Source: Rhinopithecus roxellana (lineage: Eukaryota; Chordata; Mammalia; Primates; Cercopithecidae). Taken from it: 64,000 nt of DNA. This document shows positions 53,441-64,000 of the stretch, in pieces. Position numbers and translations under genes: made by a program. Position 1 is the stretch's first letter; each line of letters begins with the position of its first letter. The notes under the pieces were generated by a model. It saw nothing but the letters and a program-made list of their open reading frames with translations, was not told the DNA's origin and ran no database searches. The stretch spans positions 78,703,444-78,767,443 of the forward strand of contig NC_044558.1 in NCBI RefSeq assembly GCF_007565055.1. Reading direction: 5' to 3'.

Positions 53441-53516
53441 AGGGGCTACGTGAGAGGGGCTACGTGAGAGGGGCTACGTGAGAGGGGCTACGTGAGAGGG
53501 GCTACGTGAGAGGGGC
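53441..53516. repeat. 14-bp tandem repeat, five copies
   Basis: The unit GGGGCTACGTGAGA repeats with exact 14-bp spacing (TACG at 53447, 53461, 53475, 53489, 53503) and no mismatch. Each copy has an ACGTG core. Confidence 0.97.
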
Positions 53517-53924
53517 TGTGGCTCTGAATGGATGCAGCCATTGCCAGAAACCATGTTGCCAAAGCAGAAAACAAGTGGAAAGAAACCCTCTGGTCTTTTT
53601 CTTTCTACCTTCCAAACTCCTTCCGGTGCCTCCCACTAGCCAACACTGACCACAGTCCTTTATCACGGCTGATAGAGGAGCTGGGTGATGAGGTCTGTAG
53701 GAGTCAGTCCCTGAGCACAAGGTGTGGTGAAGAGCAGTTGCAAGTGGATGGGGTGGAAACAAACAGAGAGTAAGCAGCACACCTGGTCTTCACGGGTCTC
53801 TTTGGTTTCATTCTGCATTCCCTTTACACATTTGTCTCCTGTCACCCCTACCAAATTTCACAGGGGAATGAGAAAACTGGTCCTGTCCATCGGAGTAAAA
53901 ACCTAAAAACAATATCGCAATATA
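53517..53924. other. Unassigned non-coding sequence
   Basis: Several overlapping frames in both directions, none with a recognisable domain. Confidence 0.4.
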
Positions 53925-54275
53925 GACATTCAACTTCTGCCCTGGCAGAAGGACCTTAAGAACCTATTGTGAAATATGTACGCGATGATGTTCACTGAAG
54001 CATTGTTTGCATTCAGAAATTCTACCTGCAAACCCTAATGTGCATCAACAAGAAACTGGTTGATAGGTTATGGCACGGTTATACAATGCTATGTTATATA
54101 GATTATAGAATCTATATGGAATTGATGTGGTAGAATGTTTGTGTCAACATGGAAAGATGTCTACAAATATTTTGAAGTGAAAACAGCAAGCTCAAAACTG
54201 TGTCGATAGTATAATCCCTTTCATTAATTATAATATATTGTACATACAGTGGAACATTTTCCTAAATTAGTCACT
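53925..54275 (+). mobile_element. Old L1-like 3' ORF2 fragment
   Basis: GCATCAACAAGAAACTGGTTG, GGCACGGTTATACAATGCTA and CAACATGGAAAGATGTCTAC match the end of old L1 ORF2. Confidence 0.6.
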
Positions 54276-54700
54276 GAGCTTTTCATTCTTAAAATTTCCC
54301 TTTTACACATATTAAAACTAGACCATGACCTCTTCTGCTCAAGTCAAGAAGGATCCAGCCAAAATGCAGATGATCACATATAAATTCTTGTATTTCTAAA
54401 AGCTTTAAATCAGATTTTGGAAGCTCATAGCATAGATAACATTTTGAGATTAAAAAAAAAATCAGAGTAACAAAAATCATTGTCACCCTGAAGACATGTT
54501 TCCAATTGGCAGAGCCAGACTATTATCTTTTAGCAAACTGTTTTTTTTATGTAAAAAATTATGCTTGCTTATTGTAAAAACTCAAGCAATAAGAAAATAT
54601 ACAAAATAGGGGTTCAATTTTTGTCCCCAAAAATCTCAGTAATAGTCTCCCTCTCCTGTGATAATGCTAAATATGTATGCACAGGCACAGAAGGATGTCG
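54276..54700. other. AT-rich non-coding sequence
   Basis: Possibly degraded LINE-like text at 54541-54690. Nothing assignable. Confidence 0.35.
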
Positions 54701-54723
54701 TGTGTGTGTGTGTGTGTGTGTGT

Positions 54724-54757
<34 letters not shown>
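54701..54757. repeat. (TG)n microsatellite
   Basis: About 28 TG units with one TC interruption near 54727. Confidence 0.96.
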
Positions 54758-54759
<2 letters not shown>

Positions 54760-55240
54760 TCAGCCATCTACTGCTGCATAACTGATACCCAAAAACATAG
54801 TGGCTGAAATGGCCATTTTATTGCTCTGAATCTGGAGTTATACTCTGAGCTTAGCATACTGGTTCTTCTACCTGGAATAGCCTGGGTCACTCACATGGCT
54901 GTAGTCATCTGGTAGCCCTGTTGAGAAGTTGATGCTGACCAGGTGGCTCTCTCCATGTGGCTTCTCAACCTCTAGAGAGTAGATATAGGGTTTCCCTCAC
55001 CCCTTCCCACCCCCCTCCCCAGGATTTAGACATTCTAAGAGGGAACAAACTGAAGTGGCAAGGGTTCTTGAAGCCCAGGCCCAGAAGTGGTCCAGTGACT
55101 CGTCTGCCATATTCCATTGGCCAAAGCACACCTCGAGGACAGCTTACATCACAAGGATAGAAAATTACACTGCACTTCTTGATGATAATCTTTACAAATC
55201 ACTTGCAGTCCGTTTTCGTCTTCTACACATGCACTAGGTA
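54760..55240 (-). mobile_element. Old MLT1-type MaLR LTR, antisense
   Basis: GCCATCTACTGCTGCATAAC, AAAACATAGTGGCTGAAATG, CTCCATGTGGCTTCTCAACC and ATATTCCATTGGCCAAAGCA follow the reverse of old MLT1 LTRs. Confidence 0.7.
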
Positions 55241-55733
55241 AAACAAAGCTTAACATCATAATATACTAAATCACAGGAAAAACTAAACAACCAAACAGGG
55301 AAAAACAAATGTGTAACCAATATCAAGAGACAATTTACTAAAGGCAAAATGAAAATGGAAAATAGAATCTTTGTAGAAGATGCCTCAACTTACCAGTGGC
55401 TAAAGGAATGTGATTTTAAACTACGTTTGCCAGAAGGAAAATATTTTCAACATGAAAATAACTACTGTTTCGGCAGTTTGTAGAATACCAGACATTGTAC
55501 CATGTGAAAACACATGAGATAAATATGGTTGAAAATCCCATTTCACAGATGAAGAAACAGAATCTGGGAAGCTGCCACTGGCTCCAGTAACTGAGAGATG
55601 GGACCTTGGGCCCATGTAAAGGCAATTGGATCCAGGGAGTGGTTAGGAGCCTCTCAAGCTACGATCCATCAGTTGCTTCTCTTCAATGATCTTCTTTGCA
55701 TTCGTTGTACTTACAGACATAGAAGAGATCTGA
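55241..55733. other. Unassigned non-coding sequence
   Basis: No repeat or gene recognised; 55540-55600 (CATTTCACAGATGAAGAAAC) may be an MIR scrap. Confidence 0.4.
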
Positions 55734-55734
55734 G

Positions 55735-56066
55735 TGCGTGGCTCATGCCTGTAATACAAGCATTTTGGGAGGCTGGGGTGGGAAGAGTCACTTGAGGCCA
55801 GGAGTTCAAGACCATCCTGGCCAACATCATGTGACCCCCATCTCTAAAAAAAAAAAAAAAAAAAAAAAAAATGACTGGGCATTGTGGTATGCACCTGTAA
55901 TCCCATTTTCTTGGGAGGCTGAGATGTGAGGATTGCTTGAACCCAGGACTTTGAGGCTGCAGTGAGCTATGATCACACCACTACACTTCTGCCTGGGAGA
56001 CAGAGCGAGACCCAGGCTCTTCAAAAAATAAAACAAAAACTAAAACAAAAACAAAACAAAAAACCC
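55735..56066 (+). mobile_element. Alu SINE (AluJ-like)
   Basis: Diverged Alu; the middle A-rich linker has expanded to a 26-base A-run. Tail is (CAAAA)-rich. Confidence 0.88.
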
Positions 56067-56753
56067 TCCTTAACTTGTCAAATAAACACATAAAGCTTTA
56101 GCATAGTATAGATTTGGGGTTTCATTCACTCCAACCTACTAATTTTTAAACAATAAAGCTGAGGTCTAATTGGGAAGAAAGTTGCCAAAATCACATGCAT
56201 AAAGTTACTTACATATAAGGATTCAGACCAAGGGCTCCTGCTCTGTCCCTGCATCCTTTCCTCTATGTCTTCCTGCTTCCTAATCACTGTTCCTTAACAG
56301 GTAGGACACAGACCCCACATGACTTATCTAGGCACTTTTCTCCTGTTTCAAGATCTCTATGAAATGAGAGGTCCCTGTGACTGCTCGGAGGGTGGTGAGG
56401 AGACACTGAGGAGAGGCAGACCCATGGAGCAACAGAAAGCTTCATGCTTCATTTGTCCTCCTTCGGTTCCCTTCCACATCTGTAAGCACACTAATAAAAG
56501 CAGAAGAAAACTGCTTTTCTCTTAAAATGCAAAATGAATAAATGCCGCTGCAATCCATCAGTTGCTGGAAGAGAGCATTACTCTTAAAACTATCTCTACC
56601 TTTCTGTATTTAACTTGGTGGGTTTGAAGTCACCAAAAGAAAACCACTTAGTCATTTTTTTTCAGATGGTATTTTCCAGACAGTAGTGACTTTCTCTCTG
56701 ATAGCAGGCAGGACCCTCTGTTACGTGGATCATTCTACAACAACATTTAGAAG
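56067..56753. other. Unassigned non-coding sequence
   Basis: No repeat or gene recognised. Confidence 0.4.
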
Positions 56754-56828
56754 CAGTGGAGTAAAATTGCAAAATGAAACCAAGTCCATTCACTCAGTGG
56801 AATGGAATTGCAAGATGAAACCAAGTCT
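56754..56828. repeat. 41-bp tandem duplication, diverged
   Basis: CAGTGGAGTAAAATTGCAAA (56754) and CAGTGGAATGGAATTGCAAG (56795), each followed by ATGAAACCAAGTC. Several differences between copies. Confidence 0.85.
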
Positions 56829-57082
56829 GGGAAGTATAGTTGTTACAGAAGAATCTAGAGTTTAGTTTTATTTCATTCAACGCAGATGCGAAGGGTCAAC
56901 CTCACCTCATTTATCTTTCAGGGCATGTTGTTATTATCATTGATCTGTGAAAGAATCCTTTTTTGTTCACTCATTATGTTGAACTATGTACAATTACCAT
57001 TTTTGTAAGATAAAAAAGTAATCAAGTATTAAGGATTTCAACTGGCTCGCCTAGCAGTTATTCCTTATTAAACCCACATCCA

Positions 57083-57379
57083 GGCTGGGTGCAGTGGCTC
57101 ACTCCTGCACTGTGTGGTAATCCCAGCAGTTTGGGAGGCCAAGGCAGGTGGATCACCTGAGGTCAGGAGTTCAAGATCAGCCTGACCAACATGGTGAAAC
57201 CCATCTCTACTAAAAATACAAAAATTAACCAGGCGTGGTGGTGGGTGCCTGTAATCCCAGCTACTCAGGAGGCTAAGGGACGAGAATTGCTTGAACCTGG
57301 GAGGCAGGTGAGTCGAGATCTTGCCACTGCACTCCAGCCTGGGTGACGAGAGTGAAACTCCGTCTAAACAAACAAACAA
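57083..57379 (+). mobile_element. Alu SINE
   Basis: Full-length Alu with a 12-bp insertion after the head (CTGCACTGTGTGG). Flanks AAACCCACATCC and AAACCCCACATTC look like a target-site duplication. Confidence 0.9.
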
Positions 57380-57637
57380 TAAACCCCACATTCTACTACC
57401 GTTTTCATTTCTTTATCGCCAGCCACTTACGTAAAATTAACATGTATTTTGTTACAGTCATGGAGACATCTACGTGTTCTGTCACAATATATATTGCTAT
57501 TTGGGGTAAATAATATACTCATTCTGCTTCTTTCTTAATTCAGTACATATCTTTTTAAAAACACCTACCTCTGCTTCTATTTTTTAAATCCACTCTTTTG
57601 TTCCTATGGCACAATGCTGGACAGTTTGCCAATAGCC

Positions 57638-57797
57638 TTTTTTCTTTTTTTTTTTTTTTTTTGAGAAAGAGTCTTGCTTTGTTGCCCAGGCAGGCTGGAG
57701 TGCGATGGCGTGATCTCAGCTCACTGCAACCTCTGCCTCCCAGGTTCATGCCATTCTCCTGTCTCAGCCTCCCAAGTGGCTGGAACTACAGGAGCGA
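57638..57797 (-). mobile_element. Alu SINE, antisense, partial
   Basis: Tail-side monomer only, from the T-run to GCTGGAACTACAGGAGCGAT, with a duplicated CAGG (GCCCAGGCAGGCTGG). Confidence 0.88.
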
Positions 57798-57921
57798 TGG
57801 GGAGACTCCCTTGGGTCATCTATAGATGAGACTCTCATGCTTTCGCATGGGAGCTGACATCCAGAGGTTTTGAAGTCTGGGCTGGTGCATCTATCTTTCA
57901 CTGATTCATTCATTATCTTTT

Positions 57922-58249
57922 CTTTCTTTCTCTCTCTCTCTTTTTTTTTTTTTTAGACCGAGTCTCGCTCTGTCGCCAGGCTGGAGTACAGTGGTACGAT
58001 CTTGGCTCACCACAACCTCTGCTTCCTGGGTTTAAGCAATTCTCCTGCCTCAGCCTCCTGAGTAGCTGGGACTAGAGGTGCCCGCCACCATGCCTGGCTA
58101 GTTTTTTTATACATATATTTTTTGTAGAGACAGGGTTTCACTGTGTTGGTCAGGCTGGTCTTGAACTCCTGACCTCCTGACCTCAGGTGATCTGCCCATC
58201 TCGGTCTCCCAAAGTGCTGGGATTACAGTGTGAGCCACCATGCCTGGCC
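57922..58249 (-). mobile_element. Alu SINE, antisense, with CTTT/TC tail
   Basis: Complete antisense Alu. Target-site duplication TCATTATCTTTT / TCATTATCCTTT at 57910-57921 and from 58250. An 8-bp internal duplication GACCTCCT CTGACCTC occurs near 58170. Confidence 0.93.
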
Positions 58250-58261
58250 TCATTATCCTTT

Positions 58262-59425
58262 TTACATATAAAAGAAAGTTTCTCTGAGAAGCCAAGAAAA
58301 CTCCTGGAGCAAGTGAAATTAGAAAGTTACCTGAAAGAAACGCACTTCAGACAGAGAAGACCCAGGACAGAGATCCTGCTGCAGACACAGCCTTGGAGTA
58401 TGGGGAAATAAGAGAGTAGGGAGCTAGAGTGGGGTGAACAGAGTCAATGATGGTAGGAGGCAAAGGAAAAGCCTATTTTTAAGTGTCAACAGCATGACAT
58501 AAAAAAGAAGAGAGAGCAGGGGGAAGTCAAAGGAGTTTGGTGTGTTCTTGACAGCAAATGAAGGCTGAAGGCACGCCTACCCCTCAGGGCTATGTTATGA
58601 CTTTGGGTGCTTCAGAAGCTTTTGCTCTGTGGATTCCCACCCTATTAAAATATTATTATATGATTTTTCTTCTAATTTTAAAATAAATTAAAATAAAAAT
58701 ATTTTCATGAACCTTTTAATAGTACAATGGGCCTCAGGCATGGTGGCTGTTGAGACTACTGGATAAATTGGCTATGCTATCCCTGGCTTATTATTTATAG
58801 GAAGTATTAAATTACTTTTCTACTTAAGCCAGCCTTGGTATCGTTTTCCATTATTTGTAGTCAAAAATTGTTAACCAACATAACACTTTTTTTCCTTAAG
58901 CAACATTTAATAATGCATGCATCCTTCCCGCAAGAAACCATTAATGTAAGCAAAACAGACATTAATTACCAGATTTAAAACAAGCAAACTTTGCTGTTCT
59001 ATTTCTTGAGTATTATCAGAGGCGGATCAAGCGCAGAGCTAGACAATAACATTAGAGAAGTAATCATGGACATGCAGCGGTGCTTCTATTTTAATGGATT
59101 TGCTTCTCCTACATAACCTGCCATCAGCGGGTGACAGGCTGGATGTCATTCCCCAGCAGTGGGGAGGAGTTAGGCAGTGTCTTCACCCCCACACTCCACC
59201 CTCAATTCATTTTATGACATTTAGCTGTTGTCAAGTTAGGCTATTATAGAACAATTTACATCAACTGGCCCACTGTGGGCCTGAGCCTGGCATCTTTATA
59301 CCGTTAATACCTGCTCAAACAAGCATGTGCAGGTGTAACACTAAAAATAACACAATAAAAGTGTTTCTAGCTGGATAGAAGAAAGTCCAGACTCCCAGCA
59401 CAGTCACTATTACTAATGGCTAAGC
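58262..59425. other. Repeat-poor block, candidate conserved non-coding DNA
   Basis: No identifiable repeat from 58262 to 59425. The part at 58880-59310 has a balanced, motif-rich composition (TTAATGTAAG, ACATTAATTACC, GAAGTAATCATGG) unlike neutral repeat debris. Confidence 0.4.
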
Positions 59426-59429
59426 TGGA

Positions 59430-59640
59430 CGTTTTTCAGTACTTGATGCTTTTCAAAGCATTTCGATATGCATGATCTCCTGTGATCCTCACAGATCACC
59501 CCTGTGCCCTCCACAGAAGCTATAATTCTCATTTTATCCAATAGGAAAATAAAGCTCCAACACTCAAGGAACTTGTCCATGATGTCTGTGTCACAGGGTG
59601 GGGTCTCCAATACTGATCCTGAGTTCCAATTCGAATGTCT
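59430..59640 (-). mobile_element. MIR SINE, antisense (diverged)
   Basis: TCATTTTATCCAATAGGAAA, AAGGAACTTGTCCATGATGT and GATCCTGAGTTCCAATTCGA are in reverse-MIR order. Confidence 0.55.
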
Positions 59641-60200
59641 CTGGGCCATCTCCATCCCCTCCCTCCCTAGCTTTGGGAGGAGTAAGAGGCTCTCTTGTGT
59701 TTAAATCTTGAGAATCAACGACATTCTCTTTGTCCAAGACCATCACGTGAGATCCCACATTTGAACCATAGACACTTTGGAGATTTACACCCTAAAATCA
59801 TGTTTCTTTATCCCAGTTAATCCCTCCATGTATTAACCCGGAAACATAATCTAATTTGCCTATAAGACAGAGAGAGAGAGAATAATAGAAATGCTGGAAG
59901 AACAAGCCCTGGGGCCGTATCGTCCAGATCTGCATCCACACAGCGGCTGCTTGGGTGCCTGTAAGTCAAGGCTTCCTCTTAATCCTCTGTCCTCCATCAA
60001 CACCTGGCTAAGCAGGTACTTCACAAATATTAAAAATGGCACAATTTCTAGGATCTATTTGTTAATTTTGATCTCATCGGTCTACTAAAGCATCAGATTG
60101 AGTTTCATGTAAATCAGCTGTAGTATCCCGAAAGATTAGAGAAGAAGCTTTTGAAACAACCTCCACTTAACCTGCTTGCCAGGTGATCCCATACCCTGCA
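59641..60200. other. Unassigned non-coding sequence
   Basis: Short (GA)n run at 59868-59880; no gene. Confidence 0.4.
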
Positions 60201-60210
60201 TTCCCCGCCG

Positions 60211-60230
60211 TGGCCAGCAGGGGGCGCTCG
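60211..60230 (+). promoter_or_regulatory. Strong CTCF consensus site
   Basis: TGGCCAGCAGGGGGCGCTCG contains CCAGCAGGGGGCGC, a match to every informative position of the CTCF core (CCASYAGRKGGCRS). It lies in a short GC-rich patch, outside any repeat I can recognise. CTCF binds such sites to anchor loops and insulate domains; binding here is inferred. Confidence 0.75.
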
Positions 60231-60249
60231 CTCCAGGGGCTGGTTCTCT

Positions 60250-60694
60250 CTCCAGCTGCCTGGGCATTTCTGCTTCTGTCAGGGGTGCTGCAAGGGTAGT
60301 ACCAGCCTCTGTTATGTCATTATTACGCTGCCCTCATTTCATTTATATTCTATAAATCCGTGAGCAGATTGAGCCGCTTCTATGAAAAGGAGCATTCATG
60401 CTGTGGAAAGATTCTACAAAACTACGTGACTAAAACCATTTCTGACAAATTAGGTATGGGCAACAGAACTCTAAAACACAACGGAAAATTATCTAAGCTC
60501 TGGAAGGGTCCCTTCCTCTGATTTATTCTGAAGTGTCTTTAAGTCATTTCCCCACATTCGAGGAAACACAACAGGATATTGCAGATGGCCCGTTAGGAAG
60601 GTTATGGTTTATGAGTGAGAGATCACACCAGCCCCGCAGACTTCCGCAAATAAAAACCTTGGCTCCACACATCAAAAGATCGGGGAAGGAATAC

Positions 60695-60695
<1 letters not shown>
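60250..60695. other. Repeat-free non-coding sequence beside the CTCF site
   Basis: Motif-rich sequence with TGTCATTATTACG and CTATAAATCCG; no coding exon recognised. Confidence 0.4.
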
Positions 60696-60741
<46 letters not shown>

Positions 60742-60744
60742 TTT
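60696..60744. repeat. (ATTT)n microsatellite in Alu tail
   Basis: Twelve ATTT units forming the outer tail of the next Alu. Confidence 0.96.
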
Positions 60745-61027
60745 TGAGACGGAGTTTCGCTCTTGTTGCCCAGGCTGGAGTGCAATGGCGCAATCTCGGC
60801 TCACTGCAATCTCTGCTTCCCGGGTTCAAGTGATTCTCCTGGCTCAGCCTCCCTACTAGCTGGGATTGCAGGCATGCACCACCACGCCTGGCTAATTTTG
60901 CATTTTTAGTAAAGAAGGGGTTTCTCCATGTTGGTCAGGTTGGTCTTGAACTCCTGACCTCAGGTGATCTGCTCACCTTGGCCTCCCAAAGTGCTGAGAT
61001 TCCAGGCGTGAGCCACCGCTTCTGGGC
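60699..61027 (-). mobile_element. Alu SINE (AluS-like), antisense
   Basis: Complete antisense Alu from the ATTT tail to GAGCCACCGCTTCTGGGCC. Short ATACTT flanks at 60691 and 61029 may be the duplication. Confidence 0.92.
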
Positions 61028-61029
61028 CA

Positions 61030-62225
61030 TACTTTCAAATTAAAAGAAAAGAGTAATTATATAGAGTAGAGATCACTGTTTAAACAATTTCTCAATCTGT
61101 ATCTTTTTTTAATGAAGCCACCAACTGATAAAGTCACTTTTTTATGAAGCCTTGTCTTGGACGGGCTGCTTCTTCAGTGCTAGGTGGGTCTGCAGAGCTC
61201 AGCTTCCCTCTGCTGCAGAAGAGTGTTGCATCCTCAGACAAATCATTTCTGCTCTGAACCTTCATTTTGCCTTCTGCAATATGAGGTGTTTGATGAAAAC
61301 AATTTCTGAGGTTCCTTCATTTCCAATATGCTAGGATCCCACAAGCAAACCAATCTGTGGGTGTCCACTTGGAAAGGAGAGAGTTCTGTAGAGACGAAAA
61401 AGTTTTACCCTATGACAGAATGACAAAATTCAGTAAAGAGCAGGGCTCCCATAATATAAGAAAGAAACCACTGCCAGCCCCTGAGAACATTTTGGAGGGG
61501 AATGTCAAAAACATATTACCATATAAAATGTTAATATATGTTAAAATATGTGAAAGTAATTAACAACATGAGGAAAAACTCTCTTTTAAACTTTCTGATG
61601 AATTTCGGAAGGAAGCCTCCATTGAGGGGACTCTTGAACATTTGTCTGTCTCCCCTTTAAACAGGAACAACTATGACTTAGGACCAGGGCCTTCAGGAAT
61701 CTGTACCCCTAACTTGAACTTCATAACACTGGAGGGGTATTTTTTGGCATGAGTATTATTGTTACACTTTATTTATAGCCAGAAAGTTTAATTTTTTCAT
61801 TTACAGAAGTGATATCAAGTTTCTGTTTTAGGTAAATTCATGTAAATAAGCATATGAGTTGATTTAAAGAAATATATTGATTGAACAATATTTCTCATGA
61901 TGTGTACATGTGGAAGAAACAGTGGAATCAGATGAGAGAGGGATGTTTGCAGCTGCTCAGTCCCTGAGGGCAGCAGTCTCCAGGGTGGGACACATCTGTT
62001 CCATCTTCACCACTAACAACTCATGGACCTCCAGGAATGGAAGTCACAAACAAAACAGGCTTTCGAACAAATTAAAGGAAAATGTAAGATGTGTAAAATG
62101 AAAATGCACACATTTACACTTTCCGATCGCTGTCTCACACACAGATGCATACACACACACACACCTTTTCAAAGTGGAAATACATCTGTCGTAAGGCCAT
62201 GGGTGGTTCATCGCTGAAACACATT
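61030..62225. other. Repeat-poor non-coding sequence
   Basis: About 1.2 kb, nothing assignable. Short (CA) run at 62151-62164. Confidence 0.45.
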
Positions 62226-62229
62226 ATCC

Positions 62230-62490
62230 CGTTTCATGAACAATGTTGCCACAGTGAATCTAATGTGATTTCTTGTCATAACCATCCAGCAACCTCACAG
62301 TGACACAGGCCATGTGAAGATTTCAAAGGCTCCATTGGTTAAATCTCTATGGATCTGATGGTCTGGTTCCTGCTTGTCAGATAAGAACCTAGAGCTCTGT
62401 GAGGCAAAAGGACTTGGCAAAATTCACATCGATTTAGGACCAGATCTCTGCATGCCCAACCCCAATGTGGCTTCTCTTTCCACTGTCCTA
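62230..62490 (-). mobile_element. MIR SINE, antisense (diverged)
   Basis: CAACCTCACAGTGACACAGG, AAGGACTTGGCAAAATTCAC and AGGACCAGATCTCTGCATGC are in reverse-MIR order, with a ~50-bp insertion between. Confidence 0.5.
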
Positions 62491-63165
62491 TCTACAAATT
62501 GTAGGAAGATGGTAAAACTGTGTCTTGTTCCTGTCTTTGTCCATTGCTGCATTATCATGCCTCCTGGGAACATCACTCTAAATAAAAACAGATGCAAACA
62601 GGTGATCTCAACTACAATTTAGAGAGAAGTTAAACTTAGGTTACTGAAAATAAACATTTGCCTTAGAAGCAAACATGAATTACATCACATTTTTCTTCAG
62701 TATTTTAGGAGTATGAAGCTATTGATCAAATGATACAATGAAAATAAACAGAATTACACAATTATATCCATGTAAGTCCAACACTCAAGGGAGAACATTG
62801 GTATTTTTCTTTGATTCTCTCAGGCAACAGAAAGCCATTCTGGCTGTCCTGTGAGAAAAAAAAAAATGTATAGGAAGGAAATTGACTGGGTTTGAGAAGG
62901 ACAGGAAAGGTTGGAAAGCCTTGGATACACACAGGCAGCCCCAGGACACATCACATAGGCATCAGGGTCACACCAAGAAGAGCTGGTCAGATTCAGCAGA
63001 CCCGGCATTGACACCAGATGGCATTCATCAGTCATCACCTGTACCCAGAGGCCATACGAACTGCTGTATCTGGCGGGTATTTCTATCAACAGTGGCTGCA
63101 CATTCCCTGTGGACCAGCCAGTAAGGACCGTGTCTGCCATGGAGTTTCTGCTCAGTTTCCTGTGA
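62491..63165. other. Unassigned non-coding sequence
   Basis: Frames on both strands at 62820-63302 overlap the CA-rich repeat and have no recognisable domain. Confidence 0.4.
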
Positions 63166-63167
63166 AA

Positions 63168-63226
63168 CGCACACACACAGGCACACACACAAACACACAT
63201 GCACATACAGACACGCACATGCATGC
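63168..63226. repeat. Degenerate (CA)n repeat
   Basis: CA dinucleotides with GG, AA, TG and GC interruptions, ending ATGCATGCATT. Confidence 0.9.
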
Positions 63227-63435
63227 ATTAGAACCCTCAATGCCCATTATAGACTGTGATGTATACTCCTTAAAATTAATAGGCAAGACAATAACACAAT
63301 AATGGTTTAGCCACTTATACAATAAGCTGCTTCCTCACCCCCCTAAATAGCATCTGCATACCTGAGTCTTATTAATTTCTTCATGTCTATTCAATTATTT
63401 TTACGGTAAAAAGTAAGATGGTATTACTCTATACC

Positions 63436-63755
63436 AATGGTCAGCGAAATGCTGCATGGGCCAAATCAGAACCTCTTAATTTTGTTTGGTGAATTAAGAG
63501 AGTTTGTTTTTGTTTTTTTACATGTTTTAATGATAATAAAAATGAACAGAATATTGTGTGGTGTGACAAGTACATGAAGTTTACATCTCAGTGCCCACAA
63601 GTAGAGTTTTATAGTAAAATGTCCATAATCATTTTCCTGCATATTGTCTGTAGCTTTCTTACAAAAATAACCCTAAGACTAGTTTAATGATGAGGAAAAC
63701 ATTAGACAAACACCAAAGAAGAAACAGTCTGCAAAATCTGACCACTATTTCTCAA
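63436..63755 (+). mobile_element. Possible hAT-type DNA transposon fossil
   Basis: ATGGTCAGCGAAATGCTGCA, GGGCCAAATCAGAACC and CAGTCTGCAAAATCTGACC resemble the ends of the same hAT family as 13537-13760, in the other orientation and much decayed. Confidence 0.4.
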
Positions 63756-64000
63756 AACCACTATTTCTCAAAAATTCAGCATTGACTAGTTGATACTGTG
63801 ACTCAACAGTCTCCATCTCTGAAAGTGTTGATTCTTCCTTTTCTTAAAGGAAAGAAAAACAGGTTTCAATATCAATTGGTTGTAAATCTTATCATTTCAA
63901 ATATCAAGATCATTTGAAACAAGGAGAGACTGGGAAATTGCAACAGTCCACAGGAGACTAAGCAAATATGATACTTAAGCAATTGGGTGTCCTGGTTTCT

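Noticed and set aside
1..64000. tRNA, rRNA, snRNA, 7SL or Y RNA genes
   Set aside because: No A/B box tRNA pattern or snRNA text recognised; 7SL-like text is Alu only.
1..64000. A new multi-gene defence or biosynthetic system
   Set aside because: The window has no host coding genes to build one; novelty is limited to repeat structure and regulatory candidates.

Overview
The window is nuclear DNA from an Old World monkey (Cercopithecidae, e.g. macaque, baboon or guenon). It is dense in primate Alu SINEs. Two of them (3344-3708 and 15920-16219) carry the GATCCGGCCACTG variant that I know from monkey-lineage AluY subfamilies, where human AluY reads GATCGCGCCACTG. A young LINE-1 (24927-27072) has a 3' UTR of the monkey type, and a short SVA2-like VNTR element is present at 48486-48917. 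No ribosome binding sites, operons or bacterial gene organisation are seen.

I found no host protein-coding exon, processed gene copy, tRNA, rRNA or snRNA that I can support. The only protein-like sequence that reads as real is the C-terminal part of LINE-1 ORF2 at 24927-26784, broken by a one-base deletion. The other long open frames are Alu or L1 sequence read in some frame, or chance frames. The window is therefore intergenic or deeply intronic.

Layout. 1-9.2 kb: MaLR LTR end, three Alus, MIR, L2, an old L1 piece, and an inverted pair of MLT1-type LTRs each split by an Alu. 9.2-24.9 kb: long repeat-poor stretches with scattered Alus, an antisense L1 3' end, MIRs, a hAT fossil and a 27-bp tandem array. 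24.9-32.5 kb: LINE-rich block with the young L1, an old antisense L1M split by a MER11-like ERVK solo LTR, and another L1M in sense. 32.5-41.4 kb: Alus, an ERV1-type LTR with duplicated CCAAT modules, antisense L1M and an MST/THE1-type LTR. 41.47-42.36 kb: a 31-bp minisatellite of about 28 units, followed by a CTCF-like motif and an antisense ERV1-type LTR. 44-48.2 kb: Alu monomer, two more MST-type LTRs, and two MIRs with a shared unusual tail. 48.2-48.9 kb: a nested Alu plus SVA2-like composite. 49-64 kb: mostly repeat-poor DNA with MLT1 LTRs, Alus, two short GC-rich or in-frame tandem duplications, and a near-perfect CTCF consensus at about 60.21 kb.

Nothing works together as a pathway. 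The biology here is retroelement accumulation, tandem-repeat evolution and a few candidate cis-regulatory sites. Family names come from remembered consensus features, not from a database search.
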